This document shows, piece by piece, positions 30,953 through 40,099 of a stretch of DNA of 64,000 nucleotides. Position 1 is the first letter of the stretch, and each line of letters starts with the position of its first letter. Origin of the DNA: JAXMEQ01 sp046348225. GTDB taxonomy: Bacteria; Pseudomonadota; Gammaproteobacteria; Burkholderiales; Burkholderiaceae_C. The stretch covers positions 23,226 through 87,225 of the forward strand of contig JAXMEQ010000011.1 of the NCBI GenBank assembly GCA_046348225.1. Direction: 5' to 3'. A program made the position numbers and the translations under genes. The notes beneath the pieces were generated by a model, which saw only the letters and a program-made list of their open reading frames with translations, searched no databases and was not told the DNA's origin.

Positions 30953-33900
30953 CTATTGTCCTGCCGGCTTGCGCGGCACCGGCGTCACGCGCGGGTCGGC
31001 CCAGGTACCGTCGATATGGAACTCCTGCGTGGCCGCGCGGATGAGCGGGTTGCGCAGGATCATCTGGGCCAGGAAGCTGCCCAGCCCGACCACCGGGTTG
31101 ATGACCGTGGCCACCAGCGAGGCCGTACCGGCGTTGATCTCGGGCACCACCACCACCTTCAGGTCCTGCGTCTCCTTCGCGATGTCGGCGGTGCCTTCCA
31201 TCAGCACCGCTGCGTTCACGCCCTTCATCTGGAGGTTGTTGGTGGCGGCGATGCCCTGCTGGATGGTGACATCGCCGCGCACGAAGTCGAACGAGAAGCC
31301 CTCGCTGAACACGTCGCGGAAGTCCAGTGTCAGCCGCCGCGGCAGCGCCTGCAGGCTCAGCACGCCGAGCAGCTTGGCCAGGCCCGGGTCGGCCTTGAGG
31401 AACTGGCCTGATTCGATGTTGACATTGAAGTTGCCGTTCAGCGTGGGGTAGTCCAGCGTGAGCGGCGAGCCGATCCACGCGACCTGCCCCTCCATGCGGC
31501 CCTTGCCGCGACGCACCACGTCCTTCATGCCGAAGCGTGCCAGCAGTTGCCCCGAGTCGGCGATGTCGAGCTTGAAGTTCATCACGGTGCGGCGCGGCTC
31601 CACCGGGTTGCGGGCCGGGCGCGGCCCGCCCGCCGGCGCGGCCTGGGCATTGAGCGCAGCCCAGTTGCCGGTGGCATTGAATGTGGCCTCGGGCATGCTC
31701 ACATTGAGCTTGTTCAGGCGCCATTCGCGCACCCCGCCCTCGCGGGCCACCGCCGCACCGCCCCGGTTGACAGCGTCAATTTCCACCCGGCCCAGGCGCT
31801 TGCCCCGCAGCTCCAGGTCATCCACCACCACGTCCAGCGCCGGGATGCTGGCGGGCTGCTGGTCCAGCAGCCGCTCGACCTCGCTGGCCTCGGCGGCGGC
31901 AATGCTCAGGCGCGCCAGCCGCGCATAGACCCGGCCCGCCCCCGCGCCCGACGGCTGGCGGTATTCGAGGTAGCCATTGAGCTCACGCGCGTCCAGGTTG
32001 GCGCGCCAGACCAGGCCTTCGCGCGAGCCGCCCACCACCACGTTGTGCAGGGTGCGCCCTTCCACCGACAGCTCGCGTGCGCGGACGGCGAGGATGGTGG
32101 GCAGGTAGTTGAGTGCCGGGTTGGCGGCAGCGCCCGCGGGTGGATCGCCCGCCGCGATGGGTGCGCCGGACGCGCCCGACAGGACACGCTCCCATGCGTC
32201 CACGTCAATGGTGTTGAAGTTGATGTTGGCCATCACCCCCTGCTCGGGCGCGGTGGCCGACTCGCCGGGGGCCAGCCCGACGCCGATGGCGCCCCGCACC
32301 ACCCGCGCCGGCTCGACCGACAGGTCGCGCACGTAGTTGACAGTGACGGCCCGGCCGATGTCGAGCGACAGCTGGTCCAGCAGCCGGGCGCCGGGCAGCA
32401 GCGACTCGCGCAGCAAGGTGTTTTCATAACGCAACGGCACCGCTGCGTCCGCCGGCTTGTTCAGCGGTGGTGGCAGGTTGATGGCCAGCCCCTGCAGGCT
32501 GCTGGCGACCGACAGCTCGGCCACACCCCGCCGGAAGCCGAGACTGGCGGTGTAGGCCGTGCTGCCCTGCATGCTCTGCGCCAGCCGCGAGACAAAGCCC
32601 AGCTCGCGGGCCTGGCGCAGGCCATCCGCCGTGACCTGCCCCTGCGCACGAAACAGCAGTGGCGCTTCGGTGGCACCGGCCGGCAGGCTGCGGCTGCCGC
32701 CTTCGAGCCGCATGTCGCCGCCCAGCATGCGGGCCTGCACGCCCGCCAGCGTGAAGCCGTTCTCGGTGAAATTCAGCACGCCGCGGGCGCGCGCCAGCAC
32801 CGGGCTGTCGGGCGTGATCTGCACGTCGTTGCCGGCCAGCGTGAGGCTGCCCTGCACCCGCGAACGGTCGATCGACATGACGGGCAGGACCAGGCCGAGT
32901 CGCACTTCGGCGTTGCCGGTGGCGGTGGTCCGGGCCAGCGCGTTGCCCATCAGCGCCGACAGCGGCGAGGCATTCACCACCGCCAGCGCTTCATTGAGCG
33001 GGCCGCGCACCTCGGCGTTCACGGTCACTGTGGTGGTGTGGGCCAGGTCCGGAATGCGCGCCTCGGCCTTGTTGACCTGCAGGCCCGGGGCGCCACTCAG
33101 GCGCGCCGTGGCGCCCTTGACCTGCATGCCGCTGCGCTCGAACACCAGCTCGCCCGACAGCTGCGTGAGGCTCGGCCAGGGCGCAGACCCGCGCGGCGCG
33201 ATGCTGCGCGGCACGAACGCAAAGGTGGCGTCCTTCACGTTGGCCGAGATGCGGAACTCGCCCAGCCGCGGGTCGTTGAATGGCAGGTCCCAGAGATCGC
33301 CCTTGATGCGGAACCGGGCGCCGCTGGCCTTGCCCTGGAGCACCGAGTCGCGCACATAGTCGCGCGCCGGCTTGGCGATGCGCTGCGGCAGGTAACGGTG
33401 CACCCGCGTGCCCTCGGCACGGCTGAGTGTGGCCTGCAGGTCCAGCACGCCGGGAAAGCGCGAGCGCGAGCCGGAGACGGCCGGGTCACTGGTGCGCCAG
33501 CTCACCTCGGCCTGGCCCTCGGCGTCAGCGTTGGCGAACTTCAGGTTGCCCAGCGTGAGCGCAATGGCGCCGCCATTGATCTGCCATTGGGCATCGGTCG
33601 AGAACTGGTCCAGCGCCACCACCGGATCCTCGAACACGCCGGGTAGCTCCAGCGCCCCTTTCTGCACGCTCAGCCGGGCCTTGCCGCCCGCCTGGGTGAA
33701 GTCGAACTCAACACTGGCGCCGCGGATGCCGGGCACGCCGGCGGGCGCATGGGTGGCGGTGCTGCCACGCGGCAGTGTGGCGGGGCGGGCCGCCACCTCC
33801 AGCGCCGTGGCGCGGCCCTTGGCCTGGTACTTTTCCGGCGCACCCAGTGGCCCCTGCCAGCGCGCCTGTACCGACTCCACCAGGCCCCGCGGCGCATGGG

Positions 33901-35068
33901 CGGCCAGCAGCGCGTGGGTGGCGGTGCCCAGCGGCAGCCGGGTGGCGACCTGGCTCAGCGCGGCCAGGTCCAGCCGGTCGGCACGCAACTCGCCCTGCGC
34001 CAGGATCTTGCCTTCGGCGCCGGTCCAGGTCAGCGCCACATTGCCACCCGGCCAGACCAGTCCGTCCGGGGTACGGAACTGCAGGTCGCGGGTGGAGAAC
34101 TCGAAACCGTTGGCCAGCCGCCGGCCGGCCAGCCGGCCCGAAACCGCGGCCAGCGCCAGCGGCTGCAGTTGCGGACCCAGTGTCACGTCCACCGTGTCCA
34201 GCGCAATGTCGGCGGCGCCGCCGGACACCTCGCCCTTGTTCACGTCGGCCCACAGGCGCAGCGCCCCGAGTCCCTGGGTGATGTTCACGCCCAGGTCGGC
34301 GTGGCGGCGCAGCTGGGCCACGTCCACCTTGGCAAAGTCGGCAAACAGCTGGCCGTCCCAGTCCTGCCAGCGGCCCGCCCGCGTGCTCAGCAGCGGCTGA
34401 CGGAACTGGCCACGCAGGCTGAAGCGCTGTCCCCAGCCCGGCGGGGGCGTGGCGTCCAGCCGCAACGCGTGGCGGCGGGCACGGTTGCGCGCCACAAAAT
34501 CCACGTCACTGAGCACCAGAGGCTCGGAGCCGCGCAGCTCGTCTGTCCAGCGCACCGTGCCGCCACGGATCACCAGCTCGGTCTGGCTGAAGAACCAGTC
34601 GGCCGCCCGGCCATCGCTCTGGTCACCGCGCGAAAAATCGAGGCCCGCCACATACACGCGGCCATTGGCAGCACGGCGGATGTCCAGCGCCGGCTGGTCG
34701 ATCACGAGTTGCTCGAAGCCGAGGTTCCACAGCGAGCGCGGCGACAAGCCGGCCACCACCCGCGGCAGGCGCAGCGCCTCGCGGCCCTGCGGGTCCAGCA
34801 GCACCACGTTGCCCAGGGCAAAGGACGGCACCAGCCCCTCGGTACGGGCGCTGATGTCGCCAATGCGCACCGGCACCCCCAGCACCCGTGAGGCCTCGAT
34901 TTCCAGGGCCGGGCGCAGCTCGCCGATTCGCGGCACAATCCAGCCGTGTAGCGCGCCCCAGGCGAGCGCCAGGACCAGCCAGGCCGCCAACAACAACCAC
35001 AACAGCCAGCGCGCCACCACGGCAAGGGTTTTGAGCTGGCGCGAGGGGGACGGCGGGGAGTCGTTCAT
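30953..35068 (-). CDS. yhdP: YhdP family protein (AsmA-like inner membrane protein)
   Basis: 1371 residues from ATG 35068. One N-terminal transmembrane helix (WLLWLLLAAWLVLALAWGAL) anchors a long periplasmic part built mainly of beta strands (for example GVPVRIGDISARTEG), ending in the conserved AsmA_2-like region with LPRRLTLDFRDVFSEGFSFD near 1275 and GVNAAVLMEGTADIAKETQD. YhdP proteins form a bridge-like channel that moves phospholipids from the inner to the outer membrane. A start at 35131 is possible but would run into glnE upstream sequence. Only 25 bases separate it from the divergent glnE start. The amidase, kinase and regulator genes follow on the same strand. Confidence 0.93.
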   Translation of the reverse strand: MNDSPPSPSRQLKTLAVVARWLLWLLLAAWLVLALAWGALHGWIVPRIGELRPALEIEASRVLGVPVRIGDISARTEGLVPSFALGNVVLLDPQGREALRLPRVVAGLSPRSLWNLGFEQLVIDQPALDIRRAANGRVYVAGLDFSRGDQSDGRAADWFFSQTELVIRGGTVRWTDELRGSEPLVLSDVDFVARNRARRHALRLDATPPPGWGQRFSLRGQFRQPLLSTRAGRWQDWDGQLFADFAKVDVAQLRRHADLGVNITQGLGALRLWADVNKGEVSGGAADIALDTVDVTLGPQLQPLALAAVSGRLAGRRLANGFEFSTRDLQFRTPDGLVWPGGNVALTWTGAEGKILAQGELRADRLDLAALSQVATRLPLGTATHALLAAHAPRGLVESVQARWQGPLGAPEKYQAKGRATALEVAARPATLPRGSTATHAPAGVPGIRGASVEFDFTQAGGKARLSVQKGALELPGVFEDPVVALDQFSTDAQWQINGGAIALTLGNLKFANADAEGQAEVSWRTSDPAVSGSRSRFPGVLDLQATLSRAEGTRVHRYLPQRIAKPARDYVRDSVLQGKASGARFRIKGDLWDLPFNDPRLGEFRISANVKDATFAFVPRSIAPRGSAPWPSLTQLSGELVFERSGMQVKGATARLSGAPGLQVNKAEARIPDLAHTTTVTVNAEVRGPLNEALAVVNASPLSALMGNALARTTATGNAEVRLGLVLPVMSIDRSRVQGSLTLAGNDVQITPDSPVLARARGVLNFTENGFTLAGVQARMLGGDMRLEGGSRSLPAGATEAPLLFRAQGQVTADGLRQARELGFVSRLAQSMQGSTAYTASLGFRRGVAELSVASSLQGLAINLPPPLNKPADAAVPLRYENTLLRESLLPGARLLDQLSLDIGRAVTVNYVRDLSVEPARVVRGAIGVGLAPGESATAPEQGVMANINFNTIDVDAWERVLSGASGAPIAAGDPPAGAAANPALNYLPTILAVRARELSVEGRTLHNVVVGGSREGLVWRANLDARELNGYLEYRQPSGAGAGRVYARLARLSIAAAEASEVERLLDQQPASIPALDVVVDDLELRGKRLGRVEIDAVNRGGAAVAREGGVREWRLNKLNVSMPEATFNATGNWAALNAQAAPAGGPRPARNPVEPRRTVMNFKLDIADSGQLLARFGMKDVVRRGKGRMEGQVAWIGSPLTLDYPTLNGNFNVNIESGQFLKADPGLAKLLGVLSLQALPRRLTLDFRDVFSEGFSFDFVRGDVTIQQGIAATNNLQMKGVNAAVLMEGTADIAKETQDLKVVVVPEINAGTASLVATVINPVVGLGSFLAQMILRNPLIRAATQEFHIDGTWADPRVTPVPRKPAGQ

Positions 35069-35093
35069 TGAACAGGTGAATGTCTCAGGAATT

Positions 35094-37877
35094 ATGACTG
35101 GCAGCGGTCTGTTGGGTTCAATGCACAGCAATGAAGTTCTGTTAACCGGCGAGTCCGGCGCGCTGGCAGGCCATTCGCGTCTGGTGCAGCGCCTGCGCCG
35201 CCGTTATGCGGCCGAGCTGGCCCTGCTGCCCGATGGCCCGCCGGTGCAGGCCACCATGGCCGCGGCCTACGCCGCCCTGCGCGCCATCCATTCCGACAGT
35301 GGCACCGCGCTGCGCATCCTGCGCCAGCTGGTGATGGAGCGGCTGGTGCGGCTGGACTGCGACGAACAGGCGCCGCTGGCCACCATCACACGGGCCGTGA
35401 CCGAGCTGGCCGAATTCGCGCTCGACATTGCCTGCAACCAGGCCCTGCGCGAGCTCGACGCCGTGCACGGCGCGCCACTGGGCCCCGGCGGCCAGCGGGC
35501 CGAGCTGTGGGTGGTGGGCATGGGCAAGCTGGGCGCGCGCGAGCTCAACGTGTCCAGCGACATCGATCTGATCTATGTCTACGACCATGACGGCGAAACG
35601 GCGGGCAATGCCGAGGGCCGCAACCGCATTTCCAACCACGAATATTTCGGCAAGGCGGTCAAGGCCATCTACAGCCTGATCGGCGACACCACCGAGCACG
35701 GCTTCGTGTTCCGGGTGGACCTGGCGCTGCGGCCCAACGGCAACTCCGGTCCGGCCGCCGTGTCGCTGGGGGCGCTGGAAGAGTATTTCCAGGTGCAGGG
35801 CCGCGAGTGGGAGCGTTTCGCCTGGCTCAAAAGCCGCGTGATCGCGCCGCGCAGCTGCGTGGACGGCGCCGCGGCCGCGCCACGCGAGGGCACGGCCACC
35901 GCGCTGCGCGGCGTGGTGCTGCCCTTCGTGTTTCGCCGTTACCTCGATTACAACGTGTTTGACGCACTGCGGGTGCTGCACCGGCAGATCCGCGAACACG
36001 CGGCCAAGCGCAGCGCCGGCCGGCCCGAGCGGGCCAATGACGTGAAGCTTTCGCGTGGCGGCATTCGCGAGATTGAATTCACCGTGCAGCTGCTGCAGGT
36101 GGTGCGCGGCGGCCAGTTTCCGGAGCTGCGTACCCGGCCCACGCTGGCGGCGCTGCAGCGCGTGGCCGCCGCCGGCCTGATGCCGCAGGCCACCGCCGAC
36201 GGGCTGGCCCGGGCGTACGAATTCCTGCGCCGCGTGGAGCACCGCATCCAGTACCTGGACGACCAGCAGACCCATGTGCTGGCCGGCTGCGACGACGACC
36301 TGACCTGGATTGCGCGCACCATGGGCTTTGCCAACTGCTGCCCGTTCCTGAGCGAGCTCGACACCCACCGCGAACTGGTGGCGCAGGAATTCGACAAGCT
36401 GCTGGGCGGCGGCGCGCGCGAATGCGGCAAGGGCGGCTGCGGCGGGCCGAAGGCGGCGCGCCAGGCCGCAACGCCCGATCTGGAAAGCCTGCTGGCCGGG
36501 CTGCCGCCGCAGTTCCGCGCGCGGGTGACGCTGTGGCGCGAGCACCCGCGCGTACTCGCACTGCGCGACGACGCCCGCGAGCGGCTGCTGCGGCTGGTGC
36601 AGCGCACCGCGCTGTGGCTGCACGAAGGCCGCGTGACCGAGGAAGCGGCGGTGCGCATTGCCGACTGGATCGAGCCACTGCTGCGCCGCGAGAGCTATCT
36701 GGCGCTGCTGCTGGAGCGCCCGGCCGTGCACGAGCGCCTGCTGCGCCTGCTGGGCGCGGCCAAATGGCCCGCCCGCTACCTGTTGCAGCACCCCGGCGTG
36801 ATTGACGAGCTGGCCAGCGACGCGATGCTGTCCGAGCGCTTTGTGCCGGACGACTTCGAGCGCGAGATGGAAGCGCGCCGCCGCTCGCTGCAGATCACCG
36901 GCGAAGACGACGACGAAGCCCTGCTCAACCTGCTGCGCCGCGCCCACCATGCGGAGGTGTTCCGCACCCTGGCGCGCGATGTGGAGGGCCGGCTGAGCGT
37001 GGAGCAGGTAGCCGACGACCTGAGCGCACTGGCCGACGCGCTGCTGCGCGTCACCACCCGCTGGTGCTGGCAGCGCCTGAAGAACCGCCACCGCGACGAG
37101 CCGCAGTTCGCCATCATTGGCTACGGCAAGCTCGGCGGCAAGGAGCTGGGCTACGGCAGCGACCTGGACATCGTGTTCGTGTACGAAGACGACGACGAGC
37201 GCGCACCCGAAGCCTACGCCGCATTTGTGCGCAAGCTGATCAACTGGCTCACGGTGAAAACCGCCGAGGGCGACCTGTTTGAAATCGACACCGCGCTGCG
37301 GCCCAACGGCAGCTCGGGCCTGCTGGTCACCACTTTCGACGCCTATGCCCGCTACCAGCAGCAGCGCGGCAGCAACACCGCCTGGACCTGGGAACACCAG
37401 GCCATGACGCGGGCCCGCTTCGTGCTGGGGCAGCCCGCACTGCAGGCGCGCTTCGACGCCGTGCGCGAGGCCGTGATCACCGCGCCGCGCGAGTTGCATG
37501 CCTTGCGCGGCGAGATCATGGCCATGCGCGACAAGGTGCGCGCGGCCCACCCGGTGCGCGGCGAAAGGTTTGACGTCAAGCACAGCCCCGGCGGCATGGT
37601 GGACGCCGAGTTCGCGGTGCAGTACCTGGTGCTGTCGCAGGCCTGCGCGCACCCGGCGCTGGTGCCCAACCTGGGCAACATCGCGCTGCTGCAGCGTGCC
37701 GAAGCGGCCGGCCTGCTGCCCCCGGGCGTGGGCCAGGCCGCCGCCGACGCCTACCGCGAACTGCGCCGGGTGCAGCACCAGGCGCGCCTGAACGAAGCGC
37801 CCACCCAGGTCGAGCCGCCCGCGCTGCAGGCCGAGCGCGACGCGGTGCTGGCGCTGTGGCGCGCGGTCTTCGGCTGA
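35094..37877 (+). CDS. glnE: Bifunctional glutamine synthetase adenylyltransferase/adenylyl-removing enzyme
   Basis: 927 residues from ATG 35094, which has AGGA four bases upstream. Two nucleotidyltransferase domains are present: the first with WVVGMGKLGARELNVSSDID near 138-157 and the second with IIGYGKLGGKELGYGSDLDI near 673-692. The G-x(n)-D-x-D metal motifs are intact in both. Each is followed by a GlnD-PII-uridylase-type helical part. The enzyme adenylylates and deadenylylates glutamine synthetase in response to PII and glutamine. Its promoter must overlap that of yhdP. Confidence 0.97.
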   Translation: MTGSGLLGSMHSNEVLLTGESGALAGHSRLVQRLRRRYAAELALLPDGPPVQATMAAAYAALRAIHSDSGTALRILRQLVMERLVRLDCDEQAPLATITRAVTELAEFALDIACNQALRELDAVHGAPLGPGGQRAELWVVGMGKLGARELNVSSDIDLIYVYDHDGETAGNAEGRNRISNHEYFGKAVKAIYSLIGDTTEHGFVFRVDLALRPNGNSGPAAVSLGALEEYFQVQGREWERFAWLKSRVIAPRSCVDGAAAAPREGTATALRGVVLPFVFRRYLDYNVFDALRVLHRQIREHAAKRSAGRPERANDVKLSRGGIREIEFTVQLLQVVRGGQFPELRTRPTLAALQRVAAAGLMPQATADGLARAYEFLRRVEHRIQYLDDQQTHVLAGCDDDLTWIARTMGFANCCPFLSELDTHRELVAQEFDKLLGGGARECGKGGCGGPKAARQAATPDLESLLAGLPPQFRARVTLWREHPRVLALRDDARERLLRLVQRTALWLHEGRVTEEAAVRIADWIEPLLRRESYLALLLERPAVHERLLRLLGAAKWPARYLLQHPGVIDELASDAMLSERFVPDDFEREMEARRRSLQITGEDDDEALLNLLRRAHHAEVFRTLARDVEGRLSVEQVADDLSALADALLRVTTRWCWQRLKNRHRDEPQFAIIGYGKLGGKELGYGSDLDIVFVYEDDDERAPEAYAAFVRKLINWLTVKTAEGDLFEIDTALRPNGSSGLLVTTFDAYARYQQQRGSNTAWTWEHQAMTRARFVLGQPALQARFDAVREAVITAPRELHALRGEIMAMRDKVRAAHPVRGERFDVKHSPGGMVDAEFAVQYLVLSQACAHPALVPNLGNIALLQRAEAAGLLPPGVGQAAADAYRELRRVQHQARLNEAPTQVEPPALQAERDAVLALWRAVFG

Positions 37878-37918
37878 CCGCCCCTGCGGGATATCCCAAC
37901 CCTTCAAGCTGGCGGGTT

Positions 37919-37952
37919 TTGTCACATTAAATTAATCAATCGATTGATTTAA
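37919..37952. promoter_or_regulatory. Promoter and likely TetR operator of the efflux operon
   Basis: A perfect 16-base palindrome AATCAATCGATTGATT (37934-37949), part of a longer A/T-rich imperfect one, lies 12 bases before the regulator ATG. TTGTCA (37919-37924) could be its -35 box, so the palindrome would cover the -10 region. This is the expected layout of an autorepressor site; binding is inference. Confidence 0.65.
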
Positions 37953-37961
37953 TCGGGCACA

Positions 37962-38684
37962 ATGCGCGCCATGCCCAAAACCAAGTCCGACCCGGCCAGC
38001 CCGCGCCTGCCCCGAAGCGACGGGCTGGAGGCGCGCACCCGGCTGCTGCACCAGGCCCTGCGGCTGTTTGCCGAGCAGGGCTTTGCCAAGACGTCGACCC
38101 GCGAGATTGCCAGCGCCGCCGGGGCAAACATCGCGGCCATCAGCTACTACTTTGGCGACAAGGCGGGCCTGTACCGGGCCGCCTTCGTGGAGCCGCTGGG
38201 CAGCCCGAAAAACGATATCCCGCTGTACCACCCCGAACACCTCAGCCTGCGCCAGTCGCTCGAAGGGCTGTTCGGCGGCTTTCTGGAGCCGCTGCAGCGC
38301 GGCGAGGTGGTGCAGCAGTGCATGAAGCTGCATTTCCGGGAGATGCTGGAGCCCACCGGCCTGTGGGCCGAGGAGCTGGAGCACGGCATCAAGCCCGCGC
38401 ATGCCGCGCTGGTGGACGTGCTGCGCCGTCACCTCGGCCTGACGCGGGCTGACGACGAGCTGCACCGGCTGGCCTTCAGCATCACCGCCATGGCCCTGCA
38501 GCTGTACATGTGCCCGGACGTGATTCGCGAAATCCGTCCGGCGCTGATGAAAGGCGCCGGCGCCCCGGCACTGTGGGTGCAGCGCCTGGCCGACTTCGCC
38601 GAATCCATGGTGGCCGGTGAAGCGCAGCGCCGCCGCACCACCGCCTCCCCGGAAACCACTGTCCGAAAGAAAACCCCGACATGA
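37962..38684 (+). CDS. TetR family regulator, CecR (YbiH)-like
   Basis: 240 residues; a second ATG three codons in is equally possible. The N-terminal TetR helix-turn-helix reads ALRLFAEQGFAKTSTREIAS then AAGANIAAISYYFGDKAGLY. The C-terminal part (KLHFREMLEPTGLWAEELEH) matches the DUF1956 domain of CecR-type regulators, which control efflux genes. The stop overlaps the start of the outer membrane factor gene (ATGA), so it is the first gene of the RND operon and probably represses it together with itself. Confidence 0.92.
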   Translation: MRAMPKTKSDPASPRLPRSDGLEARTRLLHQALRLFAEQGFAKTSTREIASAAGANIAAISYYFGDKAGLYRAAFVEPLGSPKNDIPLYHPEHLSLRQSLEGLFGGFLEPLQRGEVVQQCMKLHFREMLEPTGLWAEELEHGIKPAHAALVDVLRRHLGLTRADDELHRLAFSITAMALQLYMCPDVIREIRPALMKGAGAPALWVQRLADFAESMVAGEAQRRRTTASPETTVRKKTPT

Positions 38685-40099
38685 AATTCCCGCACACTGC
38701 CGGCGCGCTGCTGGTCACGCTGCTGCTGGGCGCCTGCGCCGCCCCCAAACCGCCCGCCAGCGTGCCGCTGGCGGCCCCCGCGCAATGGCTGGCCCCGCTG
38801 CCCCATGGCGGCGAGCTGACCGGCCTGCGCGACTGGTGGCAGCGCCTGAACGACCCGCTGCTGGTCGAGCTGATCGACGCCGCCCAGACCGCCAGCCCCA
38901 GCCTGGCCAGCGCCCGGTCACGCATCGAGCAGGCGCGCGCCACCCGGGTGGCGGCTGGCGCCGCGCTCGGCCCGACGCTGGACGCCCAGGCCAGCGCCCA
39001 GCGCAGCAACACGCAGATTGCCGGCACCGTGGCCAGCACGGCCCAGCTCGGCCTGCAGACCGCCTGGGAGATTGACCTGTTTGGCGGCAACCGGCTGGGT
39101 GCCCAGGCCGCCCAGGCCCGGCTGGACGGCGCGCAGGCCCAGTGGCACGAGGCCCGCGTGAGCGTGGCAGCCGAGACCGCCAGCCAGTACATCAGCCTAC
39201 GCAGCTGCGAACGCCAGCTCGCGGTAGCGCGCAGCGACGCGGGTTCCCGCGCCGAAACCGCGCGACTGGCCGAGCTGACGGCCCGAGCCGGCTTCACCGC
39301 GCCGGCCAGCGCGGCACTGGCGCGTGCCAGCGCCGCCGAAGGCTCGGCCCGCGCCACGCAACAGCGCGCGCAGTGCGAGGCGGCCCTCAAGGCACTGGTG
39401 GCGCTGACCGCCATCCCTGAGCCTGATCTCAAGCCAAAACTGGCTGCAGCCCGCGTGGACATTGCGCAAGGCGCTATGTTTTCGATAGCAAATCTGCCAG
39501 CCAGCGTGCTGGCCCAGCGGCCCGACGTGTACCAGGCCGAGCGCGAGCTGGCCGCCGCCAGCGCCGAGGTAGGCAGTGCCCGCGCCCAGCAGCTGCCGCG
39601 GCTCAGCCTGTCGGGCAGCATCGCCGCTGGCGGTGTGCGCAGCGGCGGCGTGAGCAACGACGCCCGCACCTGGTCGATCGGCCCGCTGGCACTGACACTG
39701 CCGCTGTTCGACGGCGGCCGGCTGGCCGCCAACACGGACGCCGCCAGCGCCCGCTACACCGAAGCCGTGGCGCTGTACCAGGGCCGTGTGCGCCAGGCCG
39801 TGCGCGAGGTGGAAGAAGCCCTGGTGAACCTGGACGCCAGCGCCGCCCGCAGCGAAGACGCACGGGTGGCCACCGAGGGCTACCGCGCGTCGCTCAACGC
39901 CACCGACGCGCGCTACCGTGCAGGCCTGGCCAGCCTGGTGGAGCTGGAAGACGCCCGCCGCACCGCGCTGGCCGCCGAGACGGCCCTGATTGACCTGCAA
40001 CGCGAACGCGTGGCCGCCTGGATTGCGCTGTACCGCGCCGCCGGCGGCGGCTGGGAACGCCCGGCCACCACGGCTGCTGCCGCGACCACCCAACCCTGA
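38681..40099 (+). CDS. RND efflux outer membrane lipoprotein (NodT/OprM type)
   Basis: 472 residues. The lipobox LLGACA gives lipid attachment. Two OEP repeats follow (DWWQRLNDPLLVELIDAAQT, then LPRLSLSGSIAAGG and VALYQGRVRQAVREVEEALV), forming the TolC-like barrel and alpha tunnel. The inter-repeat segment near 250-270 is encoded by a copy of the dispersed repeat in frame. It provides the outer membrane exit for the pump encoded downstream; the gene order regulator, outer membrane factor, adaptor, pump is compact, with start/stop overlaps throughout. Confidence 0.95.
   Translation: MKFPHTAGALLVTLLLGACAAPKPPASVPLAAPAQWLAPLPHGGELTGLRDWWQRLNDPLLVELIDAAQTASPSLASARSRIEQARATRVAAGAALGPTLDAQASAQRSNTQIAGTVASTAQLGLQTAWEIDLFGGNRLGAQAAQARLDGAQAQWHEARVSVAAETASQYISLRSCERQLAVARSDAGSRAETARLAELTARAGFTAPASAALARASAAEGSARATQQRAQCEAALKALVALTAIPEPDLKPKLAAARVDIAQGAMFSIANLPASVLAQRPDVYQAERELAAASAEVGSARAQQLPRLSLSGSIAAGGVRSGGVSNDARTWSIGPLALTLPLFDGGRLAANTDAASARYTEAVALYQGRVRQAVREVEEALVNLDASAARSEDARVATEGYRASLNATDARYRAGLASLVELEDARRTALAAETALIDLQRERVAAWIALYRAAGGGWERPATTAAAATTQP
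39429..39490 (+). repeat. Dispersed palindromic repeat, copy 4 (inside the outer membrane factor gene)
   Basis: CTCAAGCCAAAACTGGCTGC and AGCCCGCGTGGACATTGCGC precede the core GCTATGTTTTCGATAGC at 39473-39489. It is one of the fullest copies and reads through as KPKLAAARVDIAQGAMFSIA. Confidence 0.85.
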
